DNA from: Planctomycetota bacterium
Lineage (GTDB): Bacteria > Planctomycetota > SZUA-567
Reading direction: 5' to 3'
NCBI GenBank assembly: GCA_031289115.1
Contig: JAITQC010000004.1
Span: 1-56,708 of the forward strand
DNA length: 56,708 nt
Shown here: piece after piece, positions 47,622 to 56,708 of the stretch
Layout: each line of letters starts with the position of its first letter
Numbering within the stretch: position 1 is the first letter of the stretch
Program-made: the position numbers and the translations under genes
Notes under the pieces: model-generated
What the model saw: the letters and a program-made list of their open reading frames with translations, nothing else
Database searches by the model: none
Told to the model about the DNA's origin: nothing

Positions 47622-47706
47622 TGGTGGGGGTGGCGGGAGTCGAACCCGCATGATCAATGATCGGGGGATTTTAAATCCCCTGCGTCTGCCATTCCGCCAC
47701 ACCCCC
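47622..47706 (-). tRNA. tRNA-Leu (anticodon TAA), CCA encoded
   Basis: Minus strand GGGGGTGTGGCGGAATGGCAGACGCAGGGGATTTAAAATCCCCCGATCATTGATCATGCGGGTTCGACTCCCGCCACCCCCACCA; complete 7-bp acceptor stem, anticodon loop TTTAAAA, long variable arm GATCATTGATC. Confidence 0.95.
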
Positions 47707-47744
47707 GCTAAATCCCCCAACACTTAACAATAAACATCTCACGA

Positions 47745-48587
47745 TTAAGAGCTTTTGTCAAGTGAGCCGGGAGGAAAAGCGGGAGCGGCCGACTGGGCTA
47801 ACACTTTTTCCCCTAGTATCGCTCCAGCGGCGGCGGCGAAGGCGGCCGGAGCGCCGGTGGCCAGGAAAAGCGTCTTTCCGCCAGCGGGCGCCAGTTCCCC
47901 CCTTTCCGCCAGCACCTGCCCCACGCGTCGGGCGATGGCGGGACTGGGGTCGATTACCTTGACTCCAGGGCCGACCAGACGCTGGATTTCTTCCTTCACC
48001 AGGGAGTAATGCGTGCAGGCCAGGACCAGGTGGTCGATGCCGGCGGCCAGGAGGGGGGCGAGCCAGGGGTGGAGGATTTGCTCAATACCAGGATAGGCGG
48101 GGGCGTTTGCCTCGATGAAGTCGGCGAGACCCGGACAGGGTTGTTGGATAACTTTCACCTCGCGGGCGAACCGCTCAACCACGCTCTCGTAAAGTTCCCC
48201 CTGGAAAGTGGCGGCGGTGGCGAGCACCCCCACTTTGCCGGTCTGGCTGTCGTGGGCGGCTGGCTTAACCGCCGGTTCCATGCCAACGAAAGGGATGGCG
48301 GGGAAGAGGAGACGCAACTGTTTAAGCGAGGCGGCCGAAGCGGTGTTACAGGCCACCACCACCATTTTCACCGGCAGCTCCAGGAAAAAACCGGTGATAG
48401 CCCGGGAGAAACCAAACACTTCCGCCAGGGAGCGGGGACCATAGGGGAGGTTATGGGTGTCAGCCAGGTAGACCAGATCTTCCCGGGGGAGCTGGCGGCG
48501 AATTTCCCGCAGGATTGACAAACCGCCCACTCCCGAGTCGAAGACTCCAATGGGCAGGCTGGCGAGGGGGGGGGACTGGTGATTCAT
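47745..48587 (-). CDS. murI: glutamate racemase
   Basis: IGVFDSGVGGLSILREIRRQLPREDLVYLADTHNLPYG, VVACNTASAASL, LVLACTHYSLV. Start set at MNHQSPP (48587). Confidence 0.95.
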   Translation of the reverse strand: MNHQSPPLASLPIGVFDSGVGGLSILREIRRQLPREDLVYLADTHNLPYGPRSLAEVFGFSRAITGFFLELPVKMVVVACNTASAASLKQLRLLFPAIPFVGMEPAVKPAAHDSQTGKVGVLATAATFQGELYESVVERFAREVKVIQQPCPGLADFIEANAPAYPGIEQILHPWLAPLLAAGIDHLVLACTHYSLVKEEIQRLVGPGVKVIDPSPAIARRVGQVLAERGELAPAGGKTLFLATGAPAAFAAAAGAILGEKVLAQSAAPAFPPGSLDKSS

Positions 48588-48597
48588 AGGATTGTTC

Positions 48598-50346
48598 TCA
48601 CATGGCGTCAGGCGCGGCGAGACCAAGGATGGCTAGACCCCGGGCCAAGGTGAGTCGCACCCCCTCCACCAGGGCCATGCGGGCGTCGGTAAGCTCGCGG
48701 TCATCAGAAATCAGGCGGTGCCGCTCCTTGTCGGTAAAGAGGCGGTTAAAGACAGCGGTGAGTTCAAGGAGGTAGGTGGCGACAAGGCTAGGCTCGTTTT
48801 CCGTCACCGCCTGCCCCAGGGCGCTGTCGAAGGCGGTTAGTTGGATCAGCACCTCTTTTTCCAGAGGGCTAGCCAGACGCTGCCAGTTAGCCTGGGCCGA
48901 GGGTTTAGCGGCGTAGCGCCGGAGTAGCGAAGACAGGCGGGCATGCGTGTACTGAAGATAGGGTCCGGAGTCGCCATGCAGGTTAAGCGCCCGTTCCCAG
49001 GTGAAGGACACGTCCTTGATCCGGCGTTGCAAAAACTCGGAAAACACCACCGCACCTACTCCCACTTGTTCCGCCAAGCGGTCGCTGTCAGTGACGCCGT
49101 TTTTGTCGGCTGAACCCTCCAGGATGAGGGCGCGGGCTTTCTCCACCGCCCGGTCGAGAACATCCTCCAGGAAAATAACCCGCCCCTTGCGGGTGGAACC
49201 AGTGGCGGCTCCTTCGCCAAACACCCCGGGACCAAAGGAGAGCATGCCGAATTTCACATGCTGGCAGTTGGCAGCCCAGGGGTAGCCCATTAGATCCAGG
49301 GTCTTGAATATCTGGCGGAAATGCAGTTCCTGTTGGTTCGCCACCACATAAAGCGAGAGGTCGAAATTAAAGGCCTCCTGGCGGTATTCGGCGCTCGCCA
49401 GGTCGCGGGTGGCGTAGATGGTGGCGCCATCGGTTTTAATGATAAGGCAGGGTGGGAGGCCAAAGGCCGCCAGGTCCACCACCTGCGCGCCTTGGCTTTC
49501 CACCAGGAGTCCTTTTTCACGCAGGCGCTTGATAGTGGCGGGCATGCGGTTGTTGAAAAAAGCTTCGCCGGTGAAAGCGGAGTCAGGGAAATCCACTCCC
49601 AGCCGCTGGTAAAGCTTTTTCAAGTCCTTCAGGCTCTCCGCCCGGAAAATTCCCCACAAGCGCACCGCCTCCGGGTCGCCGTCCTCTAGGCGTTTAAACC
49701 ACTGCCGGGCGGAGGCGGCAAGACTAGCGTCACTGTCGACCTCGGCGTGGAACTTGAGGTAGAGCTGGAGAAGGGCGTGGACGTCGACCGCCTGCTCCGG
49801 GTTTTCCGCCTCCCGCATCTTGTAGGCCACCATCAACTGGCCGAAGGTGGTTCCCCAGTCACCCAGGTAGTTCATCTCCACCACCCGCCAACCCCGAAGG
49901 CGGTAGAGACGGGACAGGGCCGCCCCCAGCATGGTGCTGCGGATGTGGTGGACTCCGAGAGGTTTGGCGATATTGGGGCTTGAGTACTCGATGACCACGG
50001 TTTTACCGCTCCCGGTGTCGGCGCTGCCCCAGGCGTCGGGATGGCTAAGGGCGGGGACCAGAGTCGCCGCCGCCAGGGCGGAGGGGGAGAGGGAGAGATT
50101 GACATAGGGTCCGACTGCCTGGGCGGAGGTGAAGACGCTACCTGGGCCAAGGATTATTTTCGCCGCCAGTTCACTGGCGATTTTCACCGGCGCCTGCCGG
50201 AGTTTTTTCGCTAGGCCAAAGCAGGGGAAGCCAAGGTCGCCCATCTCCGGCTGCGGGGGTTTAACCAGTAGTGTCTCGACCTCTCCGGTTTCCAGTCCGG
50301 CTAAGGGCGCAATTAACTCGGCTGCCAAATGCTTGAAACCCGGCAT
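48598..50346 (-). CDS. argS: arginyl-tRNA synthetase
   Basis: VVIEYSSPNIAKPLGVHHIRSTMLGAALSRLYRLRGWRVVEMNYLGDWGTTFGQLM; C-terminal DALR-type anticodon-binding region. Start set at MPGFKHL (50346). Confidence 0.95.
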   Translation of the reverse strand: MPGFKHLAAELIAPLAGLETGEVETLLVKPPQPEMGDLGFPCFGLAKKLRQAPVKIASELAAKIILGPGSVFTSAQAVGPYVNLSLSPSALAAATLVPALSHPDAWGSADTGSGKTVVIEYSSPNIAKPLGVHHIRSTMLGAALSRLYRLRGWRVVEMNYLGDWGTTFGQLMVAYKMREAENPEQAVDVHALLQLYLKFHAEVDSDASLAASARQWFKRLEDGDPEAVRLWGIFRAESLKDLKKLYQRLGVDFPDSAFTGEAFFNNRMPATIKRLREKGLLVESQGAQVVDLAAFGLPPCLIIKTDGATIYATRDLASAEYRQEAFNFDLSLYVVANQQELHFRQIFKTLDLMGYPWAANCQHVKFGMLSFGPGVFGEGAATGSTRKGRVIFLEDVLDRAVEKARALILEGSADKNGVTDSDRLAEQVGVGAVVFSEFLQRRIKDVSFTWERALNLHGDSGPYLQYTHARLSSLLRRYAAKPSAQANWQRLASPLEKEVLIQLTAFDSALGQAVTENEPSLVATYLLELTAVFNRLFTDKERHRLISDDRELTDARMALVEGVRLTLARGLAILGLAAPDAM

Positions 50347-50442
50347 ATGTTCTCCCTGTCCGGTGGTCCTACGTTTTCCCGAAAAACATAATCCCCTCGC
50401 CCCCGGCAAGGGAATTAGGTTTTTTTCACTCTTGGCGGTGGG

Positions 50443-52158
50443 TTAGAGCTTAAGACAGCGCTCCAAAAGCTCCAGTTCGGCAGCGGTGGTCCAAATGGAA
50501 CCAGCTTCCATTTTAGATCCTACCTCGGGGTAGTTCTTGGCCAAGGCATCCATACCGGCGAGGTCCAGACCGTGGATCTGGGGAAGGATGCCGGTTTTTC
50601 CCGGGAAGCGGTTTTCCTTCAAGCCCTTGATGCCGTTCCAGGTCGCTTCGATGCCGCCGATGGCGGCCAGACTCATGCGGGTGGCGAGTTGTCCGGTTTC
50701 CACTTTTTCCAGGGTGACACGGAGGTCTTCCATGGAGGAACCCGAGGAGCCGATCAGGCGAGTGTGGTGGCTAGCAAAAATATCGGGGGGGAGGTTGGCG
50801 AGGGTGCCGATACCCACGCCAGCGAAAATATTAAGAACCGAGTTGTCGCCGAGGAAATTGGCAGCGTGTTCGGCCAGGGGGGCCACCGGGGCGTGGATAT
50901 AGATGTCGTCAAAACCCTGCCCGGCGGTGAAGTCTTTCAGGCGCTGGTCGAGGTCACTGATTCCGCCGACATTAAGGCAGACAAACTCCACCCCTTTACG
51001 CGTCGCCAGGGGTTGCAGACGATTAAGCATGTACTGCATTCGTTCTTCGGAAAGGTCGGTACAGAAGAGTTTCTTCGGCGGGTTGGCGAGTTCCAGGGCC
51101 CGCTGCACATGCATCTGTCCCATGGGGCCAGCCGCTCCCACCATCCAGGCGCGGCCACCGGCCTTGAGTTCGCTACGGGTGTTACGGCCGTAGGCGTCCC
51201 GGGCCGCGGCTTGGTTGCTGCCGACAAAACGGGTGAGAAGGTAGTGCACCCGGCCGATGTCCAGTTTGGCCTTGCTGGAGAGGGGACCGTCGCTAAGGAA
51301 GCAGAGTATGCCGGATTCCGCCAGGGCGAGGTCGCAGGCCTCGATAAGTTCGGCACTGGCATTGCCCACCAGGAAGATGTCGTTAAAACCGGCGTTGGCT
51401 TCCGCCGCTGCCTTGACCGCCGCCGCCGTGGCGCTGGGTTGGCTGGCGTTCGGCTTCACCCCGAAAGTCGACAGGTCCTGGCCGTGGTGGCCAAGGACGG
51501 TCAGGCTTTTTGGGGGGGTGGTATAGACCCCGGAAAAATCAGCCTTGGCGTCAGGGCTGGCGAAAACCACCAAGGCGCGGCCACCCGACACCGGCGCCGT
51601 CCGTTCCACTATGCCATAGGCTCCCTCAACACAGGCCCAGGGTTCCACCAGGGCGGCCTCAATATAGCCGGTGGTGTCCTTGAGGGGCAGGAGGTAACAG
51701 ACATTGTCTACCGACAGGACATTCTGGTCGACATAGGTGTACTGGGCCATGGCGCCGCGCTGCACATAGCCGAAGGCTTTTTGGACACCATCAACCTTTA
51801 TGTCGGCCTGGATGATGAAGCGCTGTCCAAGGGAAAACTTGTTTTTCCAGTTGCTTCCCACCTTCGCCACCGTGAGAGCGGCCTCATGACCGGCCACGGT
51901 GGGGTTGTTGACCAGGTCCCGGCCAGTTATCCGGGGGTGTTTCGGGCCGGCCAATATCAACTTGGTGTCGGAGAAGCATAGACCCAGGGCGTCTACCCGG
52001 AGCAGCAACTCGTCCGGGTTGGGGTCACGGAGGGGAAGCGTAACCGCCTTGCTATCGCGGCCCAGGTTTTCCAGGCCAGCCCCGAAAAGATCCCAGGACA
52101 GATAGGTTTTGGGAAGCTGGTAATCAAGACTCCGATAGCGTTCAATAATGCTTGGCAT
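50443..52158 (-). CDS. medium-chain dehydrogenase/reductase (Zn-ADH-like), unusually long (571 aa)
   Basis: LLLRVDALGLCFSDTKLI, NPTVAGHEAALTVAKVG, GYVQRGAMAQYTYVDQN, AALVEPWACVEGAYGIV; Rossmann AWMVGAAGPMGQMHVQRALE. Confidence 0.8.
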   Translation of the reverse strand: MPSIIERYRSLDYQLPKTYLSWDLFGAGLENLGRDSKAVTLPLRDPNPDELLLRVDALGLCFSDTKLILAGPKHPRITGRDLVNNPTVAGHEAALTVAKVGSNWKNKFSLGQRFIIQADIKVDGVQKAFGYVQRGAMAQYTYVDQNVLSVDNVCYLLPLKDTTGYIEAALVEPWACVEGAYGIVERTAPVSGGRALVVFASPDAKADFSGVYTTPPKSLTVLGHHGQDLSTFGVKPNASQPSATAAAVKAAAEANAGFNDIFLVGNASAELIEACDLALAESGILCFLSDGPLSSKAKLDIGRVHYLLTRFVGSNQAAARDAYGRNTRSELKAGGRAWMVGAAGPMGQMHVQRALELANPPKKLFCTDLSEERMQYMLNRLQPLATRKGVEFVCLNVGGISDLDQRLKDFTAGQGFDDIYIHAPVAPLAEHAANFLGDNSVLNIFAGVGIGTLANLPPDIFASHHTRLIGSSGSSMEDLRVTLEKVETGQLATRMSLAAIGGIEATWNGIKGLKENRFPGKTGILPQIHGLDLAGMDALAKNYPEVGSKMEAGSIWTTAAELELLERCLKL

Positions 52159-52274
52159 GGTTATCCTCTCTGGCTGATTATCAGGCGCGGTTTAACCCCC
52201 CCAGGAAAATTAAATACCTAGGTATTATAGCGGATTTTCTTTTCCGGCAAAAGGTCTTTCCCGGTTAGCGGTTT

Positions 52275-53279
52275 TCACCCCGCGCCGGCCGCTTTCCGTC
52301 GGGCGGCGAACAGGCGCTCAAGCCCGGCCGCGAGACCAACCCGAGGCCGCCAGCCAAGATCCCTTTCCGCTTTGGATGTTTTAAACCAGTGGCTGGTGGC
52401 TAGTTGCGACACGAGAAAGCGGGTCAGGGGAGGGTCTGTCCGTCGGCCAAGGAGGCGGTAAGTGTTTTCCACCAGCCAACCGGCTGGGAGGGCGAGGGAG
52501 TAGGCGAGGTGACGGCTGACTCGGGGAAGACCCTCCTTGATCAGGAGGGAATTAATGAAATCCCAGCAGTTCACCGGTTCGGGTTGGTTGATAAAATAGA
52601 CCTGCCCGGCCGCTTTCCGATTCCCGCCCAGGCTTTCCAGGGCCAGGAGGTGGCTCTCCGCCACATCCTCCACGTAACTCACGCTGACCAGGTTACTGCC
52701 GTTTCCAATCTGGCGCAGCCGTCCGGTTTTGGCGCGCTCGAAAATGCCGGGGATAAGGTGGTTGTCGCCAGGGCCGAATACCAGATGCGGGCGGATGGCG
52801 CTGGTCAAGAGGGTAGGGCTGTTACTGGCGATGACCATTTGCTCCGCTTCCGCTTTGCTAGCGGCGTAGGGGGAGAGGAAGGCGCGCGAATATGGAAGGC
52901 TTTCATCGCCTCCTTCAATTCCCGCCGCGTCGTAGACCACCGAGGGGGTGCTGGTGTAGACCAGCCGGGAAATGCCCAGTTCCCGGGCGGCCTGGAGGAC
53001 ATGACGGGTGCCTAAGACATTGGCGAGGTAAAAGGGCTGGGGGCGTAGGCCAAGGCCAGCCAGGCCGGCAGTGTGGATAATGGCTTGGCAACCGTCCGCT
53101 GCCTGTTTTACCGCCATTCCGTCCTGGAGGTCGCCAAGGAGGCAACGTACACCTTGACTAGCGAGGTCAGGATAGTGGCGGCGGCCCAGGACCGTCACCG
53201 GGTAACCTTTAGCTAAAAGCTTCATAACAATGTGGCGGCCAATAAAACCGCCGCCACCGGTTACCAGTACCGACTTCAC
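52275..53279 (-). CDS. NAD(P)-dependent epimerase/dehydratase (3-beta-HSD-like SDR)
   Basis: VLVTGGGGFIGRHIVMKLLAKGYPVTVLGR, HTAGLAG, YTSTPSVVYD, SPYAASKAEAEQMV (YxxxK). Confidence 0.92.
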   Translation of the reverse strand: MKSVLVTGGGGFIGRHIVMKLLAKGYPVTVLGRRHYPDLASQGVRCLLGDLQDGMAVKQAADGCQAIIHTAGLAGLGLRPQPFYLANVLGTRHVLQAARELGISRLVYTSTPSVVYDAAGIEGGDESLPYSRAFLSPYAASKAEAEQMVIASNSPTLLTSAIRPHLVFGPGDNHLIPGIFERAKTGRLRQIGNGSNLVSVSYVEDVAESHLLALESLGGNRKAAGQVYFINQPEPVNCWDFINSLLIKEGLPRVSRHLAYSLALPAGWLVENTYRLLGRRTDPPLTRFLVSQLATSHWFKTSKAERDLGWRPRVGLAAGLERLFAARRKAAGAG

Positions 53280-54946
53280 CGGTGTACCATGCTGTCGGTG
53301 GGGCAGAAATCGTCGGTAAGAAGGGGGACATCGTCCAGACGCGGGCGAAGGGCGTACTGGCGCTCAATCACCGGATCCAGGCTGGTGTAAGCGAGGAGAC
53401 GGTTTTTAACCAGACGGTAGCGGCGGGAGACTTCCATGAGTTCATGGCGCGGGACCCCGGGCTGGGTAGCCACCATAATGATGTTTTCGCCTTGGCCGGA
53501 ACGGTTGCGGGGAAACACGTAGAGACTACCGCCGTCATGCTCGACGCCGAAAACCTCGGCAAGCGTCTTATATACCGAACGGAAGAGCCGGCTGTGGTCC
53601 TGGCCATTTTCTGGTTTTTCCAGGGAGCTTATGACGTTAATGAGCATTACTCCATCGGGGGTGAGGCGTCCTCGCACTTCCTGGAAAAACTCCCGGGTTA
53701 TCAGGTGTTTGGGGATGCGGCCACCGGAACTGTAGGCGTCGATAATTATATAGTCCCAGCGTTTGTCAGGATCGGCCTGGCTCACAAAGAGCCGGCCATC
53801 CCCCACATGGGAGCGGATAACCGGGTCCCCTGAGTAGGGGAAGGCGAACCATTTTTCCGCCAGACTGAATACCCAGGGGTCGATGTCGACCACATCAATG
53901 GACTTGACCTGTTCTGGGTAACGTTCCTTGAAAATACGCGGTCCCACCCCGCCACCACAGCCGATTATCAGCATGTCGGAGGGCGGGTTGCCGGTGATCA
54001 CCATCCCCAGTCCCAGGAGGTCGACATAACCGCAGGCGGTAACGGCGGGGGGTGGTGGGAGTTCCTGCCCGTTGGAGTCAAGGGTGATGCCGCTTTCGAT
54101 AAGGTTGTTAAACATCATCAGGCGGGCGGGATCGCGGTAGGGTGGTATTTGCGAACGCCCATTTATAATGGTGATATAGTGGTAGGCCGACTCTTTCGTT
54201 TCCAGAAGCTCCTCGCCGGAGCGGGTGAAGGTGAGGGGGGTTCCGGCTCCCAGTAAGCCTCCCGAGACACCGAGGGCGGCAAGGAACACCCCGGTTTTTT
54301 TATGCTGGCTCGGGTTTTGGAAAAAACAATGGATAGCCACCAAGGCGAGGACCACCCCTACCCCGTAAACGATAAAGGACGTACCGATAATCTCAACCAG
54401 GACAAATGACACCAGGATGGTGCCGATTATCGAGCCGAGGGTCGAAAGGGCGTAGAGCGACCCCGCCACCGAGCCAAGACCGGTAACTTGGTTGGCCGCC
54501 AGTTTGACGGCGAAGGGGCTGACCATTCCCATGCATATGGAGGGAAGGGCGAAAAGGGCGAGGCAGGCGACCAGGGTGCGGTAACGCACATCCAGGCCGA
54601 CGAATTCGTTCATCCAGGCGCAGAAGGATGGGGCTATCGGGGGTATTATCAGGGTGAGAAGGGCGGCCAGCAGCAGTATCACCCCTAGGGTGGAGAATTT
54701 CGGGCTCTTGTCGGCGATTTTTCCCCCCAGCCAGTAACCAAGGGACAGGGCTCCCATGAATACGCCGATTATTGATCCCCAAACATAGATGGTTGAGCCG
54801 AAATGTGGTTCCACCAGCCGTGCTCCCGCCATTTCCAGTCCCATCAGGGCTGCCCCGCTTAATATCACCACCAGGTACAGTCGGAAGGGGCCTTTGCCGC
54901 CGAATGCTTCCTCTGCCTTTTTTTTCTTCCTTTGGGAATCGTCCAC
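53276..54946 (-). CDS. fused membrane/spermidine-synthase-like protein
   Basis: Multiple TM segments N-terminally; C-terminal MLIIGCGGGVGPRIFKERYPEQVKSIDVVDIDPWVFSLAEKWF and VGDGRLFV...DYIIIDAYSSGGRIPKHLITREFFQEV. Confidence 0.88.
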   Translation of the reverse strand: MDDSQRKKKKAEEAFGGKGPFRLYLVVILSGAALMGLEMAGARLVEPHFGSTIYVWGSIIGVFMGALSLGYWLGGKIADKSPKFSTLGVILLLAALLTLIIPPIAPSFCAWMNEFVGLDVRYRTLVACLALFALPSICMGMVSPFAVKLAANQVTGLGSVAGSLYALSTLGSIIGTILVSFVLVEIIGTSFIVYGVGVVLALVAIHCFFQNPSQHKKTGVFLAALGVSGGLLGAGTPLTFTRSGEELLETKESAYHYITIINGRSQIPPYRDPARLMMFNNLIESGITLDSNGQELPPPPAVTACGYVDLLGLGMVITGNPPSDMLIIGCGGGVGPRIFKERYPEQVKSIDVVDIDPWVFSLAEKWFAFPYSGDPVIRSHVGDGRLFVSQADPDKRWDYIIIDAYSSGGRIPKHLITREFFQEVRGRLTPDGVMLINVISSLEKPENGQDHSRLFRSVYKTLAEVFGVEHDGGSLYVFPRNRSGQGENIIMVATQPGVPRHELMEVSRRYRLVKNRLLAYTSLDPVIERQYALRPRLDDVPLLTDDFCPTDSMVHR

Positions 54947-55094
54947 TTTTGTTCTCCTCGCTCCTCTTCAGTTGAGATTGGTCGCTATTTAAACTCCCGA
55001 GCGGCGCGAAAGCGTCGGGAAAGTTAAGGATTATTTCCAGCTTCTCGGGCGATTATCGGTGGATAGGGTGAAAAGGGCGATTAATTTTTGCCGG

Positions 55095-55122
55095 TTGACA
55101 GCCTTACCCCAGTTGCTACAAT
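55095..55122 (+). promoter_or_regulatory. sigma70-type promoter of tRNA-Lys
   Basis: TTGACA-N16-TACAAT ending 12 nt before the tRNA 5' end. Confidence 0.75.
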
Positions 55123-55134
55123 AATTCCCCGAAA

Positions 55135-55210
55135 GCCCGCTTAGCTCAGTTGGTAGAGCAACTGACTCTTAATCAGTAGGTCCTGCGTTCGAGTCGCAGA
55201 GCGGGTACCA
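55135..55210 (+). tRNA. tRNA-Lys (anticodon CTT), CCA encoded
   Basis: GCCCGCTTAGCTCAGTTGGTAGAGCAACTGACTCTTAATCAGTAGGTCCTGCGTTCGAGTCGCAGAGCGGGTACCA; anticodon loop CTCTTAA. Confidence 0.96.
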
Positions 55211-55220
55211 ATAAATTTAT

Positions 55221-55251
55221 CCCCTTTGGCTTTGTGCCACAAGGGGTTTTT
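55221..55251 (+). terminator. intrinsic terminator of tRNA-Lys
   Basis: CCCCTT...AAGGGG followed by TTTTTA. Confidence 0.8.
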
Positions 55252-56025
55252 AGTTAGTCGCCTTCCCCTTTCTCCCCTGTTTGGGTCTCCCCCGTCATCC
55301 TGGTAAGGCAAGAAACTCGGCTAAAAGCACCGGGGGTTGGGGTGCCACCCCGCCCCGGTGTCCTCGCAACCGGACAGGGCGGCTGTGTTTCCCGGTAGCC
55401 CGCGGGTAACCGCCAAACCGGCGGCTTTGGCCAGTGAACCAAGGCGATAGGACTGGTAGAGAGGGTTGGCCGGTTTTACTTAAACCCTGGCGAGGCTTTT
55501 TTGTTACTCGCCGCTGGAACAGTTTGTCCGGCGGTTTCCCCTGGCAAATTTGTTACTGTTATATACGGGTTAGGGAAAAACGGCAAGAACAAGATAGGCG
55601 GCGGCTACCCACCCGCGGGTTTCCCGGTGTCTCTCGGGGAAAAGACTGGCCGGGGTAGGAATTTACCAGCCGGGCCTCCCGGCCGCTCGAAGACCTGGGC
55701 CGGGTTTCTCGCCCGGCGCCTGGTCGACGGCCAGGAAAAAGTTTTCGCCAGAAAGGTAAACTAAGCTTGGGGAAAACTGGTTGCCCTCCGGGTTGCGGTG
55801 GGCGGGGGACAAGTGAATAAACCACGAGGCCATGGGGTTTCTGGTCGGCGGCGGTATTTCCCTGGGGTTGGATAACAAGTTTTTGGGGCAGGGAACTGGG
55901 TAGGTTTTCGAGTGGTTCTTAGTAAGCGGGTTGCCACGCCAGCGAAAGTCGGGCTTGCCAAGGCTTGGCATCAGGTATAGTGAAACTTGAGGTTTGTCGA
56001 GTTGTCTTTTAAGGAAAGATCAACG

Positions 56026-56358
56026 ATGATTTCAACGATGATTAATGCCTATAGGGATTTTTGGACAAATTATTTTAACTTCGGTGGTAGGACCAGCCGG
56101 GGTTCCTTCTGGTGGTTTATTTTGTGTAACATTTTGGTGGTGGTGGTTATATGTGCACTGCTGATGCTGCTGTTAGGCCCGGAGATAACGACAACCCTAG
56201 CCAGCTTATACGGGTTGGCTACGGTAATCCCCGGTATCGCCATTAGTGTCAGGCGCTTGCACGACATAGGAAGATCAGGCTGGTGGGTTTTACTGCCCCT
56301 GATCCCCATAATCGGGTCGCTAGTCCTCCTTTATTTCTATTTACTGCCTAGCCGCTAG
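56026..56358 (+). CDS. DUF805 family membrane protein
   Basis: MISTMINAYRDFWTNYFNFGGRTSRGSFWWFILCNILVVVVI...IPGIAISVRRLHDIGRSGWWVLLPLIPIIGSLVLLYF; AAGGAAAG RBS upstream. Confidence 0.92.
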   Translation: MISTMINAYRDFWTNYFNFGGRTSRGSFWWFILCNILVVVVICALLMLLLGPEITTTLASLYGLATVIPGIAISVRRLHDIGRSGWWVLLPLIPIIGSLVLLYFYLLPSR

Positions 56359-56708
56359 TGATTGCCATTCCCTTTCTTGGTGATTTTTGGTGGTGTCCCG
56401 CACCTTTGCTGACACCGGCCAGGGTGTTTTGTCCGGTTGCCTCGGGTTTACCAGAGGTGCCACTCTCCCGAAGTTTCGCCCCGGGTAGTTAAGCGCCTGG
56501 CGAAATAACCGCTTACGGGTGGAGAACACCACTTTCCGGGTTGATCCGGTTAGGTACTTTAGTGGACACCACAGGTGGACTCGTTCTCCCGCCACCTGGA
56601 GGGAGATGCTACCGCAAAGTTTGCCGGACAAAATGCGCTGAACAAATAGCCGCCCTTATGGCAGAAGGCGAAAATAGGCTATTTTTGAAAACACAGGTTT
56701 TCCCTGAG

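Noticed and set aside
50572-51981. 469-aa + strand ORF antisense to the MDR dehydrogenase
   Set aside because: Shadow ORF in high-GC DNA; the minus-strand frame has clear MDR motifs and this one has none.
56341-56631. 96-aa minus-strand ORF at the right end
   Set aside because: No recognisable family, no clear start signal; probably chance.
1-56708. CRISPR array or prophage
   Set aside because: No regularly spaced direct repeats and no phage structural, integrase or lysis genes seen.

Overview
Bacterial chromosomal window (56.7 kb, mostly high GC), dominated by housekeeping and metabolic genes on both strands. Recognisable content: rplU-rpmA, tandem CNNM/DUF21 membrane proteins, galM, an SPFH/zinc-ribbon gene pair, CCA-adding/polyA polymerase family gene, ROK kinase, three sensor histidine kinases without adjacent response regulators, mtnA, GT4, MscS, a 1400-aa SNF2 helicase, PPi-type phosphofructokinase, an AT-rich orphan D12-class adenine methylase, an ECF-like sigma factor downstream of a TPR Ser/Thr kinase, a deoR-E2-GNAT-E3-E1(alpha-beta fusion) 2-oxoacid dehydrogenase operon, a SASA-like protein that has lost its nucleophile Ser, HPr, murI, argS, an unusual long MDR dehydrogenase, a fused MFS/spermidine-synthase protein and DUF805. 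There are two tRNAs (Leu-TAA, Lys-CTT). The left edge carries the N-terminus of an IS1634-type transposase that the ORF track missed because it runs off the window. I see no CRISPR, prophage or obvious defence cassette. The best second-look items are the predicted DeoR operator palindrome with its operon, the two active-site-degenerate enzymes (histidine kinase lacking its His; SASA protein lacking its Ser), the ECF-sigma/TPR-kinase pair, and the AT-rich island with an orphan methylase and a small uncharacterised protein. All assignments come from reading motifs by eye; no database search was run.
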